NCBI RefSeq assembly: GCF_002300555.2
Contig: NZ_NTHN02000056.1
Span: 1 to 38,170 of the forward strand
Direction of reading: 5' to 3'
Length of the DNA: 38,170 bases
From: Alloyangia mangrovi
Lineage (GTDB): Bacteria; Pseudomonadota; Alphaproteobacteria; Rhodobacterales; Rhodobacteraceae
Shown here piece after piece: positions 23,886 to 33,108 of this stretch (within the stretch, counting starts at the first letter, position 1; each line of letters starts with the position of its first letter). The translations under genes were made by a program, and so were the position numbers. The notes beneath the pieces were generated by a model. That model searched no databases. It was given only the letters and a program-made list of their open reading frames with translations, and was not told where the DNA came from.

Positions 23886-26018
23886 ATGTCCGATCGACCG
23901 CAGACCGACCCGCTTGTCACAGGCCTCATCGAGCTGTGCCGCAGCCAAGGGGTCTCGACCTCGGCGGTGCGGCTCACCGATGGGCTGCCCCTGCCCGAGG
24001 ATGGCACCATGTCGGTCGATACCGCGGCGGCGGCGCTGCGGCGCGTCAACATGAGCTGCCGGGTCAGCCGCGAGCCACTCTCCTCCTACCCCGCACACAG
24101 CCTGCCGGTGCTGCTTTTCCTGCGCTGCGGGCGCACCGTGGTGCTAGAGAAGCTGAGCAAGGTCAGCGCGACCGTGGTGCTGCCAGAGGCCGACGGCGGC
24201 CGCGCGGTCTGGGGCCGGCGCGAGCTCGAGGCGCTGCATGACGGGCGGGTGCTGGTGTCGAAGCCGATCGACATCACCTCGGACCGGCTCGACGAAAAGG
24301 CCGCGGACCGCAGCCACTGGATCCTCGGGCCGGTGCTGCGCAACTGGTGGGTCTATCGCGATGTCGTAGTCGCCTCTTTCGCCGCAAACCTTCTGGCCAT
24401 CGCCACCGCGCTCTTCTCGATGCAGGTCTACGACCGGGTCGTGCCGAGCAATGCCTTCGACACGCTGTGGATCCTCGCCTCGGGCGTCGGGCTCGCGATC
24501 GTGCTCGAACTGGTGCTGCGCATCACCCGCGCCGCTCTGGTCGATGTCTCGGGCCGCGACCTTGACCTGCGGCTCTCGGCACAGCTCTTCGACAAGGTCG
24601 CGAACATGCGGCTGGCGCATCAGCCAGCCTCGACCGGGGTGTTTGCCAACCAGGTCCGCGACTTCGCCACGGTCCGAGAATTCTTCACCTCGGGCACAGT
24701 CACCGCGCTCTGCGACATCCCCTTCGTTCTGATCTTCGTCGCGGTGATCTGGTTCATCGGCGGGCCGATCGCCCTCGTCACCCTCGCCGGAGTTGCGATG
24801 ACTGTGGTGCCCGGGCTGCTGATGCAATCCCGGCTCGCCCGCGCGTCGCGCGAGAACACCCGCGAGGCCGCGGCGCTGAACGGGCTGCTGCTCGAGACCA
24901 TCTCGAACCTCGAAACGGTCAAGGCCGCCCGCGCCGAGACCCGGCTGCAGCGCGCCCATGCGCAGCTCTCCGCGACCATGGCCAACACCTCGGTCAACAC
25001 CCGCCGCCTGACGACGCTGATGACCCAGATGGTCGGCGGAGTGCAGAAATTCGCCTACGCCGGGGTGATCATCACGGGCGTCTACCTGATCAGCGCCGGC
25101 GAGCTGACCGTCGGCAGCCTCATCGCCTGCACCATGCTGTCAAGCCGCACGTTGACCCCGATGAGCCAGGTTGCGGGGCTGCTGGCGCGCTGGCAGCAGG
25201 TCCGCGCCGCGCTCGAAGGGCTCGATCGCATCATGGCGCTGCCGGTCGAGCGCCCCGCCGACCGCCACTTCGTTCGCGCCAGCGACGTGCGGGGCACCTA
25301 TCGGGTCGAGGATGTCGCCTTCCGTCATGACCCCGCCGCGCCACCGATCCTGCAGATCCCCGAGTTGCGCATCGACGCGGGCGAGCGCATTGCGCTGCTC
25401 GGCGGCAATGGCGCGGGCAAATCCACCTTCCTGCGGCTCATGGCGGGCTACATCGACGCCCAGCAGGGCAGCATCCTGCTCGACGACCTGGCACTCGGGC
25501 AGATCGACCCGCTCGACCGGCGCCGGCAGATCGGCTACCTGCCGCAGTCGGTGGCGCTGTTCCAGGGCACGCTGCGCGACAACCTTCTGCTCGACCACGG
25601 TTTGCATAGCGATGACGAGCTTCTTGCCGCGCTGGATGCCGTGGGACTCGGCAGCTTCGTGCGACGCCACGTGCGCGGGCTCGACCTGCAGCTGAGCGGC
25701 AACGGCAACGTTTCTGGCGGGCAGCGCCAGTCGATCGGCCTTGCCCGCGTGTTGCTGCAGGATCCGCGCGTGGTGCTTCTCGACGAACCCACCGCGGCGC
25801 TCGATCACATCACCGAGGCGCGAGTGATCGCATACCTAAAGACCTGGCTCGAGGGGCGCACGGTGATCATCTCGACCCACAAGCGCGAGCTGCTGGCGCT
25901 GACCCAGCGCACGCTCGTGCTGAAGGACGGCAAGGTGGCGCGCGATGGTGATCTGGCGCAGATTCTCAACGCCGCCCGCGCCCGCACCGTACAGAATGCC
26001 AAGGTGAAGGCGGTCTGA
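23886..26018 (+). CDS. Type I secretion ABC exporter (LapB-like, with inactive C39-like N-terminal domain)
   Basis: 710 residues. Residues 1-140 resemble a C39-peptidase-like domain without the catalytic Cys, as in exporters of large adhesins and RTX proteins, where it binds the substrate. A six-helix membrane domain spans about 155-440. The nucleotide-binding domain has Walker A GGNGAGKST near 505, signature VSGGQRQS near 608 and Walker B VVLLDEPTAALD near 627. GGAGA precedes the start. The stop overlaps the adaptor start (TGATG). It energises export through the adaptor and TolC-type channel; likely cargo are the repeat/prefix proteins encoded on either side. Confidence 0.93.
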   Translation: MSDRPQTDPLVTGLIELCRSQGVSTSAVRLTDGLPLPEDGTMSVDTAAAALRRVNMSCRVSREPLSSYPAHSLPVLLFLRCGRTVVLEKLSKVSATVVLPEADGGRAVWGRRELEALHDGRVLVSKPIDITSDRLDEKAADRSHWILGPVLRNWWVYRDVVVASFAANLLAIATALFSMQVYDRVVPSNAFDTLWILASGVGLAIVLELVLRITRAALVDVSGRDLDLRLSAQLFDKVANMRLAHQPASTGVFANQVRDFATVREFFTSGTVTALCDIPFVLIFVAVIWFIGGPIALVTLAGVAMTVVPGLLMQSRLARASRENTREAAALNGLLLETISNLETVKAARAETRLQRAHAQLSATMANTSVNTRRLTTLMTQMVGGVQKFAYAGVIITGVYLISAGELTVGSLIACTMLSSRTLTPMSQVAGLLARWQQVRAALEGLDRIMALPVERPADRHFVRASDVRGTYRVEDVAFRHDPAAPPILQIPELRIDAGERIALLGGNGAGKSTFLRLMAGYIDAQQGSILLDDLALGQIDPLDRRRQIGYLPQSVALFQGTLRDNLLLDHGLHSDDELLAALDAVGLGSFVRRHVRGLDLQLSGNGNVSGGQRQSIGLARVLLQDPRVVLLDEPTAALDHITEARVIAYLKTWLEGRTVIISTHKRELLALTQRTLVLKDGKVARDGDLAQILNAARARTVQNAKVKAV

Positions 26019-27190
26019 TGAATTCTCCCGAGTATTTCGACCCGAGCCATGTCGACGGTAGCTTCCGTCGCCAGACCCTCGCGAAGTCGCGGCTCACCAT
26101 ACAGGTCGTCGTGCTCAGCGTGCTGGCGGCGATCGGCTGGTCGGCCGTGGCCCAGGTCAACGAGGTCACCCGCGGCGACGGCCGCGTGATCCCCGCGCGG
26201 CGCATGCAGACCATCCAGAGCCTCGAGGGGGGCATCCTCTCCGAGCTGACGGTGCGCGAGGGCGACATCGTCCAGCAAGGGCAGGTTCTGGCCCGGCTCG
26301 ACCCCACCCGTTCGCAATCGGCTTTCATGGCCACGCAATCGCAGATCACCGCGCTCACCGCCGAGGTCGCACGGCTCGAGGCCGAGGTGCTGGAACATCC
26401 CGAGCTGAATTTCGGAGACACCCCGAACGACGCCGAGCGCACCGAGCTTCGGCTGTTCAACGCGCGCCGTACAAAGCTCGAGGCGTCGCTCACCGCGCTC
26501 GAAAGCGAGCGCAACGCCATCGAGGAGCAGATCGCCATCACCGCCCCGCTCGCCGAGCGCGGCTCGGTCAGTCGCATCGATCTGCTGCAGCTGCAGCAGA
26601 AGAAAGCCGAGCTCGACGGCCGCATCGGCGAGGCGCGCAATGCCTATGTCCAGGACGCCTACAAGGACCTGGCGCAGCGCCGGGCCAAGCTCGCGACGCT
26701 GCAGGAGGAGGTGGTGCAGAAACGCGACGAGCTGCAGCGGACCGACGTGCGCTCGCCGGTCGAGGGCAGGGTCAACAACATCGCCATCACCACGCTCGGC
26801 GGCGTGGTGCAACCCGGCGAGCCGATCATGGAGATCACCCCGATCGATGATCAGCTGGTGATCGAGACAAAGGTGCTACCTCGCGACGTCGCCTTCGTGG
26901 CGCCCGGCATGGCGGCAAGCGTGAAGATCACCGCCTACGACTTTTCCACCTACGGGGATCTGCGTGGCACGGTGATGCAAATTTCCGAGGATACGGTGGA
27001 AGAAGAAACCAAACAGGGGCCGCAGGATTTCTACCGGGTCATGGTCGGCACCGATCAAAACTACCTCGAGCGCTACGGCGAGAAATTTTTCATCCGCCCC
27101 GGCATGGTGGCGCAGGTCGATATCGAGAGCGGCGACCGTTCGGTGCTCAGCTATCTGACTCGCCCGCTGCTGAACGCCCGGCTGCGCTGA
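26018..27190 (+). CDS. Type I secretion periplasmic adaptor (HlyD/LapC family)
   Basis: 390 residues. A short cytoplasmic N-terminus and one membrane helix (about 28-47) are followed by a biotinyl-lipoyl-like half (VIPARRMQTIQSLEGGILSE), a long coiled coil (about 100-245, Glu/Arg/Leu rich), the return lipoyl half (VRSPVEGRVNNIAI) and a beta-barrel domain. HlyD-family adaptors link the ABC exporter to the outer-membrane channel. Start and stop overlaps show it is made together with the exporter. Length and order are standard. Confidence 0.93.
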   Translation: MNSPEYFDPSHVDGSFRRQTLAKSRLTIQVVVLSVLAAIGWSAVAQVNEVTRGDGRVIPARRMQTIQSLEGGILSELTVREGDIVQQGQVLARLDPTRSQSAFMATQSQITALTAEVARLEAEVLEHPELNFGDTPNDAERTELRLFNARRTKLEASLTALESERNAIEEQIAITAPLAERGSVSRIDLLQLQQKKAELDGRIGEARNAYVQDAYKDLAQRRAKLATLQEEVVQKRDELQRTDVRSPVEGRVNNIAITTLGGVVQPGEPIMEITPIDDQLVIETKVLPRDVAFVAPGMAASVKITAYDFSTYGDLRGTVMQISEDTVEEETKQGPQDFYRVMVGTDQNYLERYGEKFFIRPGMVAQVDIESGDRSVLSYLTRPLLNARLR

Positions 27191-27203
27191 CAGAAGGCAA
27201 TCA

Positions 27204-28577
27204 ATGACCACTCCTCTGCAAGACGGCGTGCTGCGCGCGCCCCGGCGCCCTGCCCTTCCGCACGGCCTTGCCGCGCTGCGCCGCCATCGCCTGCTCTCCT
27301 GCGCCTCGGCGCTGGCTCTCGCGCTGCTCACCCTTGCCGCCCCCAGCCAGGCCCGCGTCTACCGCGAGGTCGAGGTGCGCGGGGCGCGCTTCATCCCCGA
27401 GGACGACATCCGCGCCACCTGCGGAGCCTTGCCCGGCGCCGATTACCAGGACTACGACCTGCGCGCGATCGAGGATTGCCTGATGCTTACCGGCGTGTTC
27501 GAGCGGGTGCAGCTGCGCGGCGAGGGCTCGACGCTGGTCATCGATGTGACCGAGATCGACACCCGCCCGGGACGGCTCGAGGGTGCGCTCTCCTACATCA
27601 TGCAGGACGGATTTCTCGCCGAGGCCTCCTACGAGCAATACGACCTGCTGCCCGGCACTTTCGGCTCGGTGCAGCTCTCATTCAACAAGCAGGTACGCGA
27701 GTTCCAGGGGCATCTCTATCGTGCGGACCAGTTCGGAGAGACGCTGGACCTCGGGCTCGACGCGATCTGGCGCGAGACCGATTACGACGACCGCAGCTAT
27801 TCGGACGGCGGCTACCGCATCGAACCCTACCTCGCCTGGACACCGACCGAGGACCTCCGGCTCGAGGCCGGGCTTGGTTGGCGCGACTACCGCATGTACG
27901 ACGTCGAGAGCGATGCCAGTCTGCTCCTGCTGCGCGAGGAGACCGATGGCATCTCGGCGCCCTACGCCCGGCTCGCGCTGACCTTCGGTGCCAGCGCGGA
28001 GTCAGTCCTTGGCGAGGACTGGGCACGCCCCGCCTATTCCATCGAGCTGCAGCAGTACCTGTGGAACCTCGGCACCGAGGATGTGATATCCGACAGCCGC
28101 GCAGAGTTGCGCGCGCGTTCGCCGCTGGCGCCCGAGCTTGCGTTGCTGACCACGCTGCGCGGCGGAAACGTGACCGGACTGAACGACAACAACACCCGTG
28201 CCACCGACCGATATTTCCCTGGCGCCGACACGTTCCGAGGCTTCGCGCCGCGCGGCATCGGCCCGCGCGACGGCGACGACATGCTGGGCGGCAACAGCTA
28301 TTTCGTCGCCTCGCTCGAGCTCCAGCGCAATTTCGGCACGGTCCTGTCGCTACCGCTGCGCGGCGGTGTCTTCGTCGAGACCGGCGCGGCCTGGGGACTG
28401 GACGACACGCTGGACGGGCAGATCGACGACGCCCGCCACCTGCGCAGCTCGGCCGGACTGTCGCTGACCTTCGACGTCGCCGAGATCCCCGTGTCACTGT
28501 ATCTGGCGCAGCCCCTGCGCAAGGAGCCCGGCGACAAGACTCAGGCCTTCGGCCTATCGTTCAGTGCCCGGTTCTAA
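27204..28577 (+). CDS. Omp85/BamA-family outer-membrane protein with a single POTRA domain
   Basis: 457 residues. A long n-region signal peptide ends near residue 50 (APSQA). Residues about 52-120 form one POTRA domain (VYREVEVRGARFIPEDDI, then VFERVQLRGEG). A beta-barrel follows, with the Omp85 loop-6 motif RGFAPRGIGPRDGDD near 345 and a C-terminal Phe (FSARF) as recognised by BAM. Canonical BamA has five POTRAs and TamA three. One POTRA resembles small FhaC/patatin-like or accessory Omp85 proteins. Start at ATG 27204 with AGAAGG upstream. As the last gene of the exporter operon it may insert or display the exported proteins; this link is novel to me and inferred. Confidence 0.87.
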   Translation: MTTPLQDGVLRAPRRPALPHGLAALRRHRLLSCASALALALLTLAAPSQARVYREVEVRGARFIPEDDIRATCGALPGADYQDYDLRAIEDCLMLTGVFERVQLRGEGSTLVIDVTEIDTRPGRLEGALSYIMQDGFLAEASYEQYDLLPGTFGSVQLSFNKQVREFQGHLYRADQFGETLDLGLDAIWRETDYDDRSYSDGGYRIEPYLAWTPTEDLRLEAGLGWRDYRMYDVESDASLLLLREETDGISAPYARLALTFGASAESVLGEDWARPAYSIELQQYLWNLGTEDVISDSRAELRARSPLAPELALLTTLRGGNVTGLNDNNTRATDRYFPGADTFRGFAPRGIGPRDGDDMLGGNSYFVASLELQRNFGTVLSLPLRGGVFVETGAAWGLDDTLDGQIDDARHLRSSAGLSLTFDVAEIPVSLYLAQPLRKEPGDKTQAFGLSFSARF

Positions 28578-28592
28578 GGCAGTTCAACAGCG

Positions 28593-29834
28593 CTAGCGCC
28601 CCGCGCCCCTGACCCGCGCGTCCCGGTTTTCCACGGCCTGCCGGAAGAGCCCCATGTAGCGCGGCGCGACCGCGGGCAGGCTGTAGTGCAGCCGCGCGAG
28701 ATATCGCGCCTTCTGGCCGTAGCGGAAGCGTCGCGCCGGGTCTTGGGCCAGCGCCTCGATCTCTGCGATCCAGGCGTCGTCGTCATCGGGCAGCAGCCGC
28801 CCGTTGATGTCGTCGAAGATCAGCTCGGCCGCATACCCCCGGTCGGGCGCCAGCACGCAGCCGCCGCGACCGAGGATCTCGACCAAACCCCAGTTGGCGA
28901 CGCCGAACTGCAGCGGGTAAAGAAAGAGGTCGATGTCCGAGAGCCGCTGCGCGAACGCCTCGTAGGGGAGTTTGCCGGGAAATTGGATCACCTCGGCGGC
29001 CCGCGGATAGACTTGCAGCAGGTGATCGCGGAAGCTGGCCACGGCACCACCATACTTGCGCGCCACCCATTGCTGCTCATAGCCGTAGGTGCTGCCTTCC
29101 GCGCCACCGAGCGCCACGAACTCGGCCTGCAAGCCGCGCGCCACCAACTTGTCGGCCAGCCGCACGAAGACCTCGAACCCCTTTGAGCTGGACAGGTCGC
29201 GCGCCGAGAACCCGATCGTGAAGGGCCCGGCTCCTTCTCGCGGGGGAGCGGTCTCATCCTCGAAGGCGAAGCCCTCGAGCTGCACCTCGATATTGGCTTG
29301 CAGCGCCTTAGGGAACATCCGCTTGGCGTGCTGGCTGGGGCAGATCACCAGATCGCTGCGCAGCGCCTGGTGGAAATTCAACATCTCGAGGTTCTTATCG
29401 CCCATGCGCTGCGACTGGTCCGGCGGGTAGTCGATGCTCCAGCCGTGGGCTTGGTAGCTCGGGAACTCGATGTAGCTGACGATCGCGGCACCGGTCTCGC
29501 CATAGAGAAAATGCGGCGCGCCCCAAAGCGAATGCGCGATGATCACATCGATCTTTTTCTTTTCCTCGAATTGCTGCACCGCGCGCAGCAGCCCTCGCCC
29601 GATCCGCGCCGAGCGCTCGAGCTTAGCGGTATAATAGTAGCTCTGCGGCCCCACCACGGGCCCGTCGGGCGCGAACTCCAGGATGTGCTCACCACGATGG
29701 GCGTTGCGCGCGCGGTGGCCGGGGGTGGTCAGGAAGTAGGTCTCCGCCAGCCCGGCTTGCCGCAGGTAGTCACACAGATGGCCGAACTGCCCCGGATAGA
29801 CCGCCCCGGCAAACACGATGACCGGCTTTCGCAT
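28593..29834 (-). CDS. Glycosyltransferase (GT-B fold, GT4-like)
   Basis: 413 residues of GT-B type. The N-terminal Rossmann half begins VIVFAGAVYPGQFGHL; the C-terminal half has IGFSARDLSSSKGFEVFVRL and the sugar-nucleotide site region DLFLYPLQFGVANWGLVEILGRGG, with the conserved E-x(7)-E-like spacing. There is no signal or membrane helix, so it is cytoplasmic. The start at 29834 is supported by GAGGTGA; a GTG nine bases earlier is possible. It converges on the export operon with 15 bp between, and could make a surface glycan or modify the acidic Ser/Thr-rich exported proteins; the target is unknown. Confidence 0.85.
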   Translation of the reverse strand: MRKPVIVFAGAVYPGQFGHLCDYLRQAGLAETYFLTTPGHRARNAHRGEHILEFAPDGPVVGPQSYYYTAKLERSARIGRGLLRAVQQFEEKKKIDVIIAHSLWGAPHFLYGETGAAIVSYIEFPSYQAHGWSIDYPPDQSQRMGDKNLEMLNFHQALRSDLVICPSQHAKRMFPKALQANIEVQLEGFAFEDETAPPREGAGPFTIGFSARDLSSSKGFEVFVRLADKLVARGLQAEFVALGGAEGSTYGYEQQWVARKYGGAVASFRDHLLQVYPRAAEVIQFPGKLPYEAFAQRLSDIDLFLYPLQFGVANWGLVEILGRGGCVLAPDRGYAAELIFDDINGRLLPDDDDAWIAEIEALAQDPARRFRYGQKARYLARLHYSLPAVAPRYMGLFRQAVENRDARVRGAGR

Positions 29835-29908
29835 GTACTTCACCTCGCCTCATCGCCCGGACAAAGCCTAGGCTCGAGCGTAGGTTAGAAGACCCCGCAG
29901 CCGAGAGA

Positions 29909-29920
29909 TACATACTTTGG
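29909..29920. promoter_or_regulatory. Second TACATACTTTGG box, upstream of the glycosyltransferase gene
   Basis: Identical in 12 bases to 19784-19795, about 75 bp upstream of the glycosyltransferase start on the minus strand, in the short gap after the response-regulator gene. Candidate regulator site. Confidence 0.35.
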
Positions 29921-29963
29921 AGAGTCGTGCGTGGGTTGCGGCAGTTCCGCCACGCCGCCGGGC

Positions 29964-30606
29964 TCAGATGATGTTCATATCGCGCGCGACGATCACCGCC
30001 TGCGTGCGGTTGCTCGCCTCAAGCTTCGAGCAGATGGATTTCACATGCATCTTGACCGTCGCCTCCTTCAGCCCCAGCGCTGCCCCGATGTCGCGGTTGG
30101 ACTTGCCCTCGGCCAGTTCGGCCAGCACATCGTTCTCGCGCTCCGACAGCTGCGCCGCCGCACGCGGCTCGCGCGGGGCAACGCGCTGCCTCTCGATCAA
30201 CTCGACCGGGATGTAGCGCCCGCCGGCCGCCATGAAGCGGATCTCGTTGGCAAAGGCCTTGAGCGAGGTGGTCTTGAGCACGAAGCCCGCACCCCCCCAG
30301 CGCCAGTACCTCGGGCACCAAGTGTGCCGGCGGATTGCTGGTCAGCAGCGCCACGGGCTTGCCGCCATTGCGGCTGATCGCGCGGCCCAGCCCTTCAAGC
30401 CCGTTCATGCCCGGCATGTTGAGATCAAGCAGGACCAGATCGTAGGGCCCGTCGCGGTCGATCGCCGACAACGCCGTATCGAGATCCGGCGCCGTCGACG
30501 CGCTCACGTCGTCGAGATTCTCGATGAACTGTGCAAACATCTCGAGGACCATGGCATGGTCGTCGGCGATGAGGATGCGAACCGGCTCCGCACTCTTGCT
30601 GGTCAT
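29964..30606 (-). CDS. NarL/FixJ-family response regulator (apparent frameshift at a C7 run)
   Basis: The receiver domain opens RILIADDHAMVLEMF (acidic pocket) with phospho-acceptor Asp61 in VLLDLNMPGMNG. At seven C on the plus strand (30292-30298) the frame breaks after about residue 103. With six, the protein continues GAGFVLKTTSLKAF and ends in a LuxR-type helix-turn-helix (LSERENDVLAELAEGKSNRD, then TVKMHVKSICSKL), 213 residues in total. As written, the DNA-binding half is lost. It lies downstream of the hybrid kinase gene on the same strand (115 bp gap), so the pair is the likely signal pathway for the surface locus. The gap has an inverted repeat CCATAT-N9-ATATGG (30662-30682). Confidence 0.85.
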
Positions 30607-30721
30607 GTCTCTCTATCCTTCGGGCACGGACTCTGCGGATGGCGCGGATCGCACCGCAAGTCCATATCGGGCCTCAATATGGCAAGGAACGCAGCGCTCC
30701 GCCAGCACCACTCCTCGCGCC

Positions 30722-32680
30722 TCAGAATGGCGGGTCACGAAGTGCCGCAGCGGTGCGCTCCAGCGCTTCGGCCAAGGCGGCCATCTCGGCCGCGGCGGCG
30801 CCCTGCCCCGCCTTCACCGCATCTTCGAGCCCTCGCAGCCGGCGCTCCGCCAGCGCAAGCCCGGTCAGGCCGCAGGCGCCGGTGGCGGCGTGCAGCGCGC
30901 ATCCCGATGCGGCGTTGAGCCCTCCGCGCAGCAACACCAAAGCCTGCTCGGCCTCGGCCAGCGCCCGCGCCATGAAGGCCAGTGCCCGGTCGCGGCCAAG
31001 CTCGCTCGCGAGCTCCGAGACCACCTCCAAAGCGATCACCGGTTCCTGCGGGTCCGCCGCGCTGTCCGTCCGGCCCGCCACTGGCGTATCGAGGGGATCG
31101 GAAACTGTGCCGCGCAGGGTCGCCAGTGCCGCGCAGAGCTGCCCGGGTCGGATCGGCTTTTCCAGCACCTCGACCATGCCCACCTTCAGGCAAGCCGCGC
31201 GGATCCGGGCATCCACATGCGCCGTGAGCCCGACGATCCGCAGCGCCGCCGGGAAGACGTTCTGCCTCACGCCCGCCATGATGCGCCGCGCCAGCTCGAC
31301 GCCATGGATCTCGGGCAAGGTGACATCCGAGAGCACGATATCGACCGCGCCGGCTTCGGCCAAGCGAAGCAACTCCAGCGCCTCTGCGCCGCTCCCTGCC
31401 TCCTGCACCTCTGCACCGGCATTGCGCAGAACCTGGCAGAGCCAGCTTCGACTTGCCGGACTGTCCTCTATCACCAAAATCCGCGCCCCGACCAGCGCCT
31501 GCTCCGCGTCGGCTTCGGGTTCCGGCTCGGGAATCTCGATCGCTGTCGGCAGACTGAAGCGCGCCCGCAATATTGTGCCGATGACCTCCAAGCCGTTTTC
31601 GGCCGTAGCGGGCCTGTCCTCGATCTCCAGCGTGCCGCCCAGTTGCCGCAACGCATGCGCGAGCACCTCGAGGCCGCCCGAGCGCCTTTGAGTCGGGCGT
31701 GCATCTGCCGGCGCGGCCGGAACCAGCGCTGGCACATTCCCAGCCGCCACGTGGCCAAGCGCCTCCTGCAGCCGCGCGCGCTGCGCGGGCGGCAGACCGC
31801 CGCCGAGGTCGCGCACCTCGAACCTGATCTCCAGCAACGGCTCCCCGTCCGGGCCAAGCTTCGGCAAAGGCGTCAGCCGCAGCTCTGCCTCGATCTTGGC
31901 GCCGCCGTGTTTCACCGCGTTGTCGAGCATGTTCTGGAACAGGGCCCGTACGAAGCGCACCGGCCCGTGGACCTGCTCCGGCCCGGCGGACCCGGCGTGT
32001 AGGCCAAGTTCTGCGCCGCGCTGCGCGGCCAGCGGCTGCAGCATCGCCACAAGCGCTTCCACCTCGGCCGCCGGAGAAAAGGGAGCGTCGGGCTGAAGCC
32101 CGCTGCCGCGTTGCTCGCCGCGCAGCACCGAGAGCACGTTGCTGACATGCGCCAACGACAGATCCGCCGCGCGGCGCAGGCCGGCCAGCGCCCCGGAACC
32201 GGCGGTCGCTCCGGTGACCAGCGCCTCCGCAGAGGCAAGCAGCGACTGGATCGGCGTTCGCAGGTCATGCGCCACGCGCAGCAGCGTCGCCGCCCGCGCG
32301 CGATTCCGCAGCCATGTCGCCTCGTCCTCGCTGTCCGACAGCCGCAGGAACAGGCCTGTCGCGGGGCCGACCGGCAGCGCGACAAGTTCCCCCTCCAGCT
32401 CCTGCCCCATCAGTGTCACCGCGACACGGGCGCTGCCGGCACGCCGCGCGCGCGCGCTGATCTCGGGCCAGTCAAGCACCGAACGAAGCCGCGCCGCGTC
32501 GATGCCGAGCGCCTTGGCCGGGGCATTGGCCAGCAGGATCTGCCCCTCCTCGCTCGCCAGCAACGCTGCACGGCGGTCGGTGGCGATGAGCCGGGCGATC
32601 ACCTGCACCACCGGCCGATAGACCGAGACATCCTCTCCCGCGCCGCTTTCCGGCGACGGCGCACGGCGTTCTCCTGTCAT
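30722..32680 (-). CDS. Hybrid histidine kinase (PAS-like, HisKA, HATPase, receiver, HPt)
   Basis: 652 residues with no membrane helix, so a cytoplasmic sensor. A PAS-like region lies at about 20-115. HisKA has phospho-acceptor His138 (RVAHDLRTPIQ). The ATPase N box is FQNMLDNAVKHGG (250-262), with DLGGGLPP as G box. A receiver at 400-525 has IEDSPAS and Asp452 (LSDVTLPEIHG) and Lys in LEKPI. The C-terminal helical HPt-like region has His597 (ALHAATGACGLTG). This gives an internal four-step phosphorelay that would end on a separate response regulator, presumably the FixJ-type protein encoded just downstream. The signal is unknown. Confidence 0.9.
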   Translation of the reverse strand: MTGERRAPSPESGAGEDVSVYRPVVQVIARLIATDRRAALLASEEGQILLANAPAKALGIDAARLRSVLDWPEISARARRAGSARVAVTLMGQELEGELVALPVGPATGLFLRLSDSEDEATWLRNRARAATLLRVAHDLRTPIQSLLASAEALVTGATAGSGALAGLRRAADLSLAHVSNVLSVLRGEQRGSGLQPDAPFSPAAEVEALVAMLQPLAAQRGAELGLHAGSAGPEQVHGPVRFVRALFQNMLDNAVKHGGAKIEAELRLTPLPKLGPDGEPLLEIRFEVRDLGGGLPPAQRARLQEALGHVAAGNVPALVPAAPADARPTQRRSGGLEVLAHALRQLGGTLEIEDRPATAENGLEVIGTILRARFSLPTAIEIPEPEPEADAEQALVGARILVIEDSPASRSWLCQVLRNAGAEVQEAGSGAEALELLRLAEAGAVDIVLSDVTLPEIHGVELARRIMAGVRQNVFPAALRIVGLTAHVDARIRAACLKVGMVEVLEKPIRPGQLCAALATLRGTVSDPLDTPVAGRTDSAADPQEPVIALEVVSELASELGRDRALAFMARALAEAEQALVLLRGGLNAASGCALHAATGACGLTGLALAERRLRGLEDAVKAGQGAAAAEMAALAEALERTAAALRDPPF

Positions 32681-33108
32681 CGCGGTCCCTCCTGCGGCCT
32701 GGCGGGCAAGTCGCGCCCAGGGTTTGATTATAGACAGTTGTGATGCGATTGCGCCCCGTCCGGTACAAAAGTCTCGGGTTCAAGCAGATGAATCACATAC
32801 TATAGTATGCATCACCCAGGGTCGCATGATTCCAGCGACCACCGACACCCAGAACGCGGCGATCCGAAAGTGGCATTTTTCCATACATTCGCCTTAATTT
32901 AAATGATTTTTGTTTCCAATTCCTCGCGCAATGACGCCCTGGAAGGGCAATAGACGCTAGAAACGCGGTGAAAGCTCTTCAACCCAACCAAACGACAATA
33001 GTATGTTGACGGACGATACTTTCGTATGTTTTGATACATACCAAATAGTGTACTTCTATTCTCACGACCCCGCACCGAATGCGCGGGTTATATTGCAAGG
33101 GTTGAAAG
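32681..33108. promoter_or_regulatory. Divergent intergenic region with CATAC/GTATG palindromes
   Basis: 428 bases, AT-rich, between the kinase gene (minus) and repeat protein 2 (plus); no gene seen. It holds a perfect 14-bp palindrome CATACTATAGTATG (32796-32809). Closer to repeat protein 2 is a cluster: ATACTTTCG at 33016-33024 and GTATG-N8-CATAC at 33024-33041. These share the core ATACTWTNG with boxes at 19787 and 29912. TAC-N4-GTA dyads are reminiscent of NarL/FixJ-type sites. Promoter function is strongly suggested by position; binding is inference. Confidence 0.5.
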
